From Bryobacterales bacterium (GTDB lineage Bacteria; Acidobacteriota; Terriglobia; Bryobacterales; Bryobacteraceae), in assembly GCA_003142355.1 (NCBI GenBank), contig PLMF01000286.1, forward strand, positions 575 through 11,944: 11,370 bases of DNA. The letters run 5' to 3'. Below, one piece after another: positions 7,752 to 11,370 of the stretch. Below the pieces are notes generated by a model that was not told where the DNA came from, made no database searches, and was given only the letters and a program-made list of their open reading frames with translations. A program made the position numbers and the translations under genes. The stretch's first letter is position 1. Each line of letters opens with the position of its first letter.

Positions 7752-7837
7752 GTGCTGCCTCGTGTATACACCGTGTGCCCACCCGTGTAAGCGCAAGCCC
7801 TGCCGCCGTATCTGTGCAACCCGTGAACTAAACCGTG
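7751..7837 (+). promoter_or_regulatory. Cluster of CGTG direct repeats, candidate operator
   Basis: CGTG occurs on the plus strand at 7751, 7761, 7772, 7784, 7822 and 7834, with start-to-start steps of 10, 11, 12, 38 and 12 bp. Four of the six are preceded by C (CCGTG), and the second lies in a 10-bp palindrome GTGTATACAC (7762-7771). Direct repeats about one helical turn apart are the usual layout of OmpR-type winged-helix sites. The location between the regulator and the divergent operon fits autoregulation or operon control. Function is inferred only from spacing and position. Confidence 0.3.
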
Positions 7838-8052
7838 CCGCCGCCAAGCCCAACTGCCCCCATTTCTCGCCCCAGCCACACGGCTGCGGCGCTCCCTCCC
7901 TCGTTCTCACGACAACCCACCTCGCACGACAACAAAACCTCTTTCACAACCAACTTCATTAACAGAATCAACAACTTGATCGAAATCCCTATCCACCCCG
8001 CGCTACACTGTAGGTGGTGAAAGATACCCGCTGCCACGCCGTTTCGGAACTC

Positions 8053-8353
8053 CGATTGGCTTCGTTTCGCCACTCCCGCCCGATTGGCTTTGTTCCTCCA
8101 GCGCCGACACCTTCCGCAAGCCGACCCCGTTTCAGCCCTGGCTGTCAACCGGATTGGCTTTGTTCCTCCACGGCCCCCGATTACAGGGGGTCAATCCCGA
8201 ATTGGGTTCGTTCCGTCATTTTCCATCGCCGCCGCCATTCGGCCCCGTCCGCAACCCGGTACCGGCCGGTGCTCATTTCGCCGGCACCCCGCTCGTCGTG
8301 CGCCAAGCATTTGATTCAATTGGAATTAACTCCAAATTGGGTTCGTTTCGTCA
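8053..8353 (+). repeat. Five interspersed copies of a degenerate 20-bp repeat
   Basis: The consensus is NNATTGG(C/G)TT(C/T)GTT(T/C)C(G/T)(C/T)CA. Copies are at 8053-8072, 8081-8100, 8151-8170, 8199-8218 and 8334-8353. The first three share GATTGGCTT; the last two share AATTGGGTTCGTT and continue with TTT after the unit. Start-to-start distances are 28, 70, 48 and 135 bp, so this is not a regular tandem array. Because the spacing is not a multiple of three throughout, the copies fall in different frames, which argues against a protein repeat. The last copy lies inside the likely lipoprotein N-terminal region. The origin and role are unknown to me. Confidence 0.7.
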
Positions 8354-8961
8354 TTTCCTGTCTGCGCCGCAAAACGGGGACCTTCGCCGCTCTCTCGGCC
8401 TTTCTCCTGCTCGGCTCTTGCGTCCCTTGGACCGCGCGCCCCATCGACCAGACCGACAGTTCGTCCGGCCAGGCTCGCACCTTCGACGCCGTCCGCTACG
8501 TGGATTCCATCTGGAACAGCAAAGTGCTACCCACCGTCGCCGCTTCCGCCGTGGACCTGCGGGAAGCGCTCCAAGCCCACCGGGCCGGGTGTCTGCTGGT
8601 CAAGGGTGAAGGACGGGTCCTGCGCATGGACACCAGTTCCCGCTCCGGTCTGATGCTGCTGGACCTGGCGCCCTACGATGGCCGCGCCGATGCGGCAATT
8701 CAAATCGGACCGGTGATTCGCGGCACCGTGCTGCGCGACGCTCTGCCCTTTATCCAGTTCAGCCAGTTCGTCAACCAACTCGAATTCGCCCGCGTGGGCA
8801 ACGCCCTCAATGACCGCGTGGTGCAGTCCGTGCTGGTATCGCTTCCGAAAGCGGGGCTGGAGGGGAGCGTCGTCTCGTTCTCCGGCGCATCGAGTCAGCC
8901 AGCCGCCAACGAGTTGCCCGAAATCGTCCCCATAATCCTCATCGTGAAGGGGAAGCCGTGA
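8320..8961 (+). CDS. DUF2291 family periplasmic lipoprotein associated with a sugar ABC transporter
   Basis: From the TTG at 8320 the product is 213 residues. A lipoprotein signal is clear: basic RRK, hydrophobic TFAALSAFLLL, then lipobox LGSC with the acceptor Cys codon at 8419-8421. The mature part matches my knowledge of DUF2291 (FDAVRYVDSIWNSKVLPTV, LVKGEGRVL, QIGPVIRGTVLRDALPF, NQLEFARVGNALNDRV). The family is uncharacterised and commonly sits beside RbsA/RbsC-type importers, as here. A helper role in periplasmic sugar capture or transporter assembly is a guess. The start is uncertain. There is no in-frame ATG or GTG near the signal; candidates are TTG at 8311 or 8320, ATT at 8353 and CTG at 8362, none with a good ribosome binding site. 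The frame stays open upstream to a GTG at 8014 through repeat DNA. Its TGA overlaps the GTG of the ABC ATPase gene (GTGA), so the two are coupled. Confidence 0.83.
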   Translation: MELTPNWVRFVISCLRRKTGTFAALSAFLLLGSCVPWTARPIDQTDSSSGQARTFDAVRYVDSIWNSKVLPTVAASAVDLREALQAHRAGCLLVKGEGRVLRMDTSSRSGLMLLDLAPYDGRADAAIQIGPVIRGTVLRDALPFIQFSQFVNQLEFARVGNALNDRVVQSVLVSLPKAGLEGSVVSFSGASSQPAANELPEIVPIILIVKGKP

Positions 8962-10469
8962 CGCCCGATGTGGTTATGGCGGCGCGCGCCGTCACCAAGC
9001 AGTACCCGGGCACCACGGCTCTGGACGGCGTGGATTTCGCCGTGCGCCGCGGTCGGGTCAACGCCCTGATCGGCGAGAACGGCGCGGGCAAGTCCACGCT
9101 GATGCGCATCCTGGCCGGGGTCGAGCAGCCGACCGCCGGGACTCTGGAGTTGGATGGACGCCCCGTTCGCCTGGCATCCCCTCGCGATGCGGCGGCGCGC
9201 GGCATTTCCATGATCCACCAGGAATTGAATCTGCTCCCGAACCTCAGCGTGGCCGACAACATCTTTCTGGGGCGCGAGCTCGCGCCATACGGCATTCTCG
9301 AGCGCGACGCGCAGGAGCGCCAGACCCGCGACCTCATGGCCCGCCTCGAGCAGCCCATCGATCCGCGTATTCTGGTAGGCGCGCTGCCGCTGGGTTATCA
9401 GCAGATCGTCGAGATCGCCAAGGCGATGGCGCGGGACGTACGCATCCTCATCATGGACGAACCGACCTCCGCCCTCAGCGCCGCCGAAATTGGGGTGCTG
9501 TTCCGGCTGATCCGCGACCTGAAGTCGCGCGGGGTCGCCGTCGTGTACATCTCCCACCGCCTCGAGGAAGTGCTCGCCATCGGCGATCATGTGACCGTTT
9601 TGAGGGATGGGCGCGCCGTGGCCGAGGCCGCCGCGGACGCCGTGGACGTAGCCTGGATCGTCGAGAAGATGACCGGCCGGACGGCGGCCGCCACGGGCTT
9701 CGCCGAACCCGCGGGCGCGGGCCCGCCAACCCTCTCCGTGGAGGGCTTAGAGGTGGGGCAGGCGGTGCCGCCTGCCCTGCTCGGCGTCTCGTTCACCGCA
9801 CGCGCCGGCGAGATTCTGGGTTTCTACGGGCTGATGGGAGCGGGACGCACGGAACTCTTCGAGGCCCTCATCGGCCTGCGGCGTGTTCGCCACGGTTCCA
9901 TCGCCTGCCAAGGCCGCGCCGTCACACACCTGGGAATTCCCGAACGCATTCACGCCGGCCTGGCGCTGGTCCCCGAAGAGCGGCGCGCCGCCGGCATCGT
10001 GCCGACGCTGTCGGTGCGGGAGAATATCGCGCTCGCGCAAACCCACGGCCTCTACCTTTCTTTTGCCGCCGAGCGCCGTTCCGCCGCGGAGTTCGTGCGC
10101 GAATTGAACATCCGCGCCGCCAGCCTGGAACAGTCCATCACTTCGCTCAGCGGAGGAAACCAGCAGAAAGTGGTGCTCTCCCGCTTCCTCCTCACCTCCC
10201 CCAAAGTTTTGCTGCTGGATGAGCCTACGCGCGGCGTGGACGTTGGCGCGCGGGCCGAAATCTACACCATTATTCGCCGTCTGGCCGCTGGCGGCATGAC
10301 GGTGCTATTTGCATCCTCGGAGCTTCAGGAAATCATGACTCTGGCGACTCGTATTCTGGTCATGGCGGAGGGCCGCATCACGGCGGAATTCGCGGCAACC
10401 GAGGCCACCGAGCACGACCTGGTAGCGGCATCGGCGCCGGCCATGGCGCTTTTGAACGGAGGCGATTAG
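8958..10469 (+). CDS. Sugar ABC transporter ATP-binding protein, RbsA/MglA/XylG type (two nucleotide-binding domains)
   Basis: A 503-residue protein, the usual length for this carbohydrate-importer ATPase class. Domain 1 has Walker A GENGAGKST (39-47), Q-loop Gln88, a signature region LPLGYQQIVEIAKAM (143-157, the usual LSxGQ being altered), Walker B ILIMDEPTSAL (163-173) and the switch His200. Domain 2 has the degenerate Walker A typical of the family (GLMGAGRTEL, 291-300), signature LSGGNQQKVVLSR (397-409) and Walker B LLLDEPTRGVDVG (418-430). It would energise uptake of a monosaccharide such as ribose, xylose or a related sugar; the substrate cannot be read from the ATPase. The GTG start overlaps the DUF2291 stop (GTGA) with AAGGGG 5 nt upstream; an ATG at codon 7 is an alternative. 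The TAG stop overlaps the permease GTG. Oddly, the linker between the domains (VGQAVPPALL, about 266-275) is encoded by a GC-rich palindrome. Confidence 0.96.
   Translation: MTPDVVMAARAVTKQYPGTTALDGVDFAVRRGRVNALIGENGAGKSTLMRILAGVEQPTAGTLELDGRPVRLASPRDAAARGISMIHQELNLLPNLSVADNIFLGRELAPYGILERDAQERQTRDLMARLEQPIDPRILVGALPLGYQQIVEIAKAMARDVRILIMDEPTSALSAAEIGVLFRLIRDLKSRGVAVVYISHRLEEVLAIGDHVTVLRDGRAVAEAAADAVDVAWIVEKMTGRTAAATGFAEPAGAGPPTLSVEGLEVGQAVPPALLGVSFTARAGEILGFYGLMGAGRTELFEALIGLRRVRHGSIACQGRAVTHLGIPERIHAGLALVPEERRAAGIVPTLSVRENIALAQTHGLYLSFAAERRSAAEFVRELNIRAASLEQSITSLSGGNQQKVVLSRFLLTSPKVLLLDEPTRGVDVGARAEIYTIIRRLAAGGMTVLFASSELQEIMTLATRILVMAEGRITAEFAATEATEHDLVAASAPAMALLNGGD
9756..9777. repeat. Palindrome inside the ABC ATPase gene, similar to an intergenic one
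   Basis: GGGCAGGCGG (9756-9765) is a perfect 10-bp inverted match to CCGCCTGCCC (9768-9777), with a two-base loop. It encodes GQAVPPAL in the linker between the two nucleotide-binding domains. The outer arms GGCAGG/CCTGCC are shared with the palindrome at 7725-7751. It may be an in-frame REP-like element, or simply GC-rich codons falling into a palindrome. Confidence 0.45.
10458..10462 (+). promoter_or_regulatory. Ribosome binding site of the permease gene, inside the ATPase coding region
   Basis: GGAGG is followed by a 6-nt gap to the GTG at 10469. It supports GTG as the permease start and shows that the permease can be initiated directly at the TAGTG overlap by terminating ribosomes. Confidence 0.8.
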
Positions 10470-11370
10470 TGGCCGGCTTGCTGCTGTTCCGCCTGCGCGC
10501 GCTGGTGGCGCTGGTGGTGTTGCTGGCCGTCTTCTCCATTCTTTCCCCCGCCTTTCTGACGGCCGGCAACCTCACCATCCTGCTGAAGCACGTGGCCATC
10601 AACGCCATCATGGCGGTGGGAATGACCTTCGTCATCCTCAGCGGCGGAATCGATCTTTCGGTGGGTTCGGTGGCGGGCCTCGCCGGCATGGTCGCGGGGG
10701 GACTCATCGACCGCGGCCTGGTTCTTCCCATGTTCGGCGTGGTGGTCTATTTTCAGATCTGGCTGGTGATTCTGATTGCGCTCGCCGCCGGGGCGGTGGT
10801 TGGAACCGTCAACGGACTGCTCATTTCTCGACTTTCCGTGGCGCCGTTCATCGCCACCCTGGGAACCATGTACGCGGGACGCGGCGCCGCCTTGCTGCTT
10901 TCGAGCGGCGCCACGTTCCCCAACCTGCTCGGCCGGCCCGATCTCCGCAACACCGGCTTTCTATATCTGGGCTCGGGGACGGTTCTGGGCGTTCCCTTCC
11001 CCATCTGGCTCATGCTATTGTTCGGCGTGGCAGGCGCGTTTTTGGCCGCCCGGACGCCATTTGGGCGGCATGTCTACGCCGTCGGCGGCAATGAGCGCGC
11101 GGCCCAGCTCTCGGGTGTCCGGGTGAAGCGGATTCAGTTGCAGGTCTATGTGATTTCCGGCGTCTGCTCCGCGGTGGTGGGGCTGATCATCGCCTCCCAG
11201 CTCGCTTCGGCCCACCCCGCTACCGGACAGTCGTTCGAATTGAACGCCATCGCCGCGGTAGTGCTGGGCGGCACCTCGCTGATGGGAGGGCGCGGATCGA
11301 TCGGCGGCACCATCATCGGCGCGCTGGTGATTGGCGCGCTCGCCGATGGACTCGTGCTGCTGGGCGTTTC
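10469..11370 (+). CDS. Sugar ABC transporter permease, RbsC type (C-terminus off the right edge)
   Basis: The frame is open from the GTG at 10469 to the window end, giving 300 codons plus two bases. RbsC-type permeases are about 320 residues, so only the last 20 or so are missing. Hydrophobic segments alternate throughout. Family hallmarks are GGIDLSVGSVAGLAG (59-73), TVNGLLISRLSVAPFIATLG (113-132), the cytoplasmic coupling-loop motif GRHVYAVGGNERAAQLSG (199-216) that contacts the ATPase, and VVLGGTSLMGGRGSIGGTIIG (264-284). It forms the inner-membrane channel of the importer with the upstream ATPase. The start overlaps the ATPase stop (TAGTG) and has a good GGAGG 6 nt upstream. The periplasmic sugar-binding protein that should complete the system is not in view; it may follow downstream. 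Confidence 0.95.
   Translation, partial: MAGLLLFRLRALVALVVLLAVFSILSPAFLTAGNLTILLKHVAINAIMAVGMTFVILSGGIDLSVGSVAGLAGMVAGGLIDRGLVLPMFGVVVYFQIWLVILIALAAGAVVGTVNGLLISRLSVAPFIATLGTMYAGRGAALLLSSGATFPNLLGRPDLRNTGFLYLGSGTVLGVPFPIWLMLLFGVAGAFLAARTPFGRHVYAVGGNERAAQLSGVRVKRIQLQVYVISGVCSAVVGLIIASQLASAHPATGQSFELNAIAAVVLGGTSLMGGRGSIGGTIIGALVIGALADGLVLLGV

Larger units (their letters stand above)
7667..8319. other. Long intergenic region between divergent regulator and transporter operon
   Basis: About 650 bp with no gene I can support. Going left to right it holds a GC-rich palindrome (7725-7751), CGTG direct repeats (7751-7837), a C/A-rich plus strand (about 7850-8000), and four of the five 20-bp interspersed repeats (8053-8218; the fifth lies inside the lipoprotein reading frame). 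The plus-strand reading frame of the downstream lipoprotein stays open back to a GTG at 8014. That extension is full of the repeats and has no protein-family resemblance. It would also place the lipoprotein signal in mid-protein, so I treat it as noncoding. Confidence 0.6.

Noticed and set aside
7976..8009. Possible plus-strand promoter TTGATC ... TACACT
   Set aside because: The spacing is 22 bp, too long for a sigma70-type promoter, and no better pair was found nearby.
7828..8148. Minus-strand open frame of 106 codons in the intergenic region
   Set aside because: It reads through the complementary strand of the 20-bp repeats, has no family resemblance and has no convincing ribosome binding site.
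8014..8319. N-terminal extension of the lipoprotein back to the GTG at 8014
   Set aside because: It would put the lipoprotein signal about 115 residues into the protein, and it consists of the interspersed repeats with no recognisable domain.
8053..8353. CRISPR array
   Set aside because: The repeats are short, degenerate and spaced 28 to 135 bp apart, with no uniform spacer length and no cas gene.

Overview
The window looks like a piece of an Acidobacteriota chromosome, most likely a Solibacter/Bryobacter-type member (Bryobacterales). The base composition is clearly G+C rich. The gene families also fit: an Oar-like TonB-dependent receptor with an N-terminal carboxypeptidase-regulatory-like domain, a secreted TPR protein paired with a CRTAC1-type FG-GAP protein, and a membrane protein whose N-terminal domain is of a kind I associate with Acidobacteriota regulators. 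This assignment is inferred from gene content; no rRNA or tRNA gene is present to test it.

Left part (1-5700, all minus strand). Reading in the direction of transcription, a 1134-residue TonB-dependent outer-membrane receptor (5700-2296) has a good sigma70-like promoter (5738-5766) and a strong Shine-Dalgarno sequence. It ends in a strong hairpin-plus-U-tract terminator (2222-2271). A second unit starts behind its own promoter (2174-2202), so close to the ATG that the mRNA may be leaderless. It carries an exported nine-TPR protein (2167-1133) and, through a GTGA overlap, the N-terminal 378 residues of an exported CRTAC1/FG-GAP repeat protein (1136 to the left edge).

Middle (5701-8319). A minus-strand gene (7666-6056) encodes a putative membrane-bound regulator. 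It has a cytoplasmic winged-helix-like N-terminal domain, one transmembrane helix, a proline-rich linker and two tandem malectin-like carbohydrate-binding domains placed outside the membrane. On its upstream side lies about 650 bp without a convincing gene. That stretch holds a GC-rich palindrome, a run of CGTG direct repeats spaced about one helical turn apart, and five copies of a degenerate 20-bp repeat reaching into the start of the next gene.

Right part (8320-11370, plus strand). A compact, translationally coupled operon comprises a DUF2291 periplasmic lipoprotein, a two-domain RbsA/MglA/XylG-type sugar ABC ATPase, and an RbsC-type permease cut by the window end. The genes overlap by GTGA and TAGTG. 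A sugar-binding protein gene is expected nearby but is not in the window.

Working model (inference): the malectin protein senses an extracytoplasmic saccharide and controls one or both neighbours, namely the TonB receptor for outer-membrane entry and the divergent ABC importer for inner-membrane uptake. The most notable items are this sensor architecture, the phased CGTG repeats in the divergent intergenic region, the interspersed 20-bp repeats around an ill-defined lipoprotein start, and the possible leaderless promoter of the TPR gene. No CRISPR array, transposase, tRNA or rRNA was seen.
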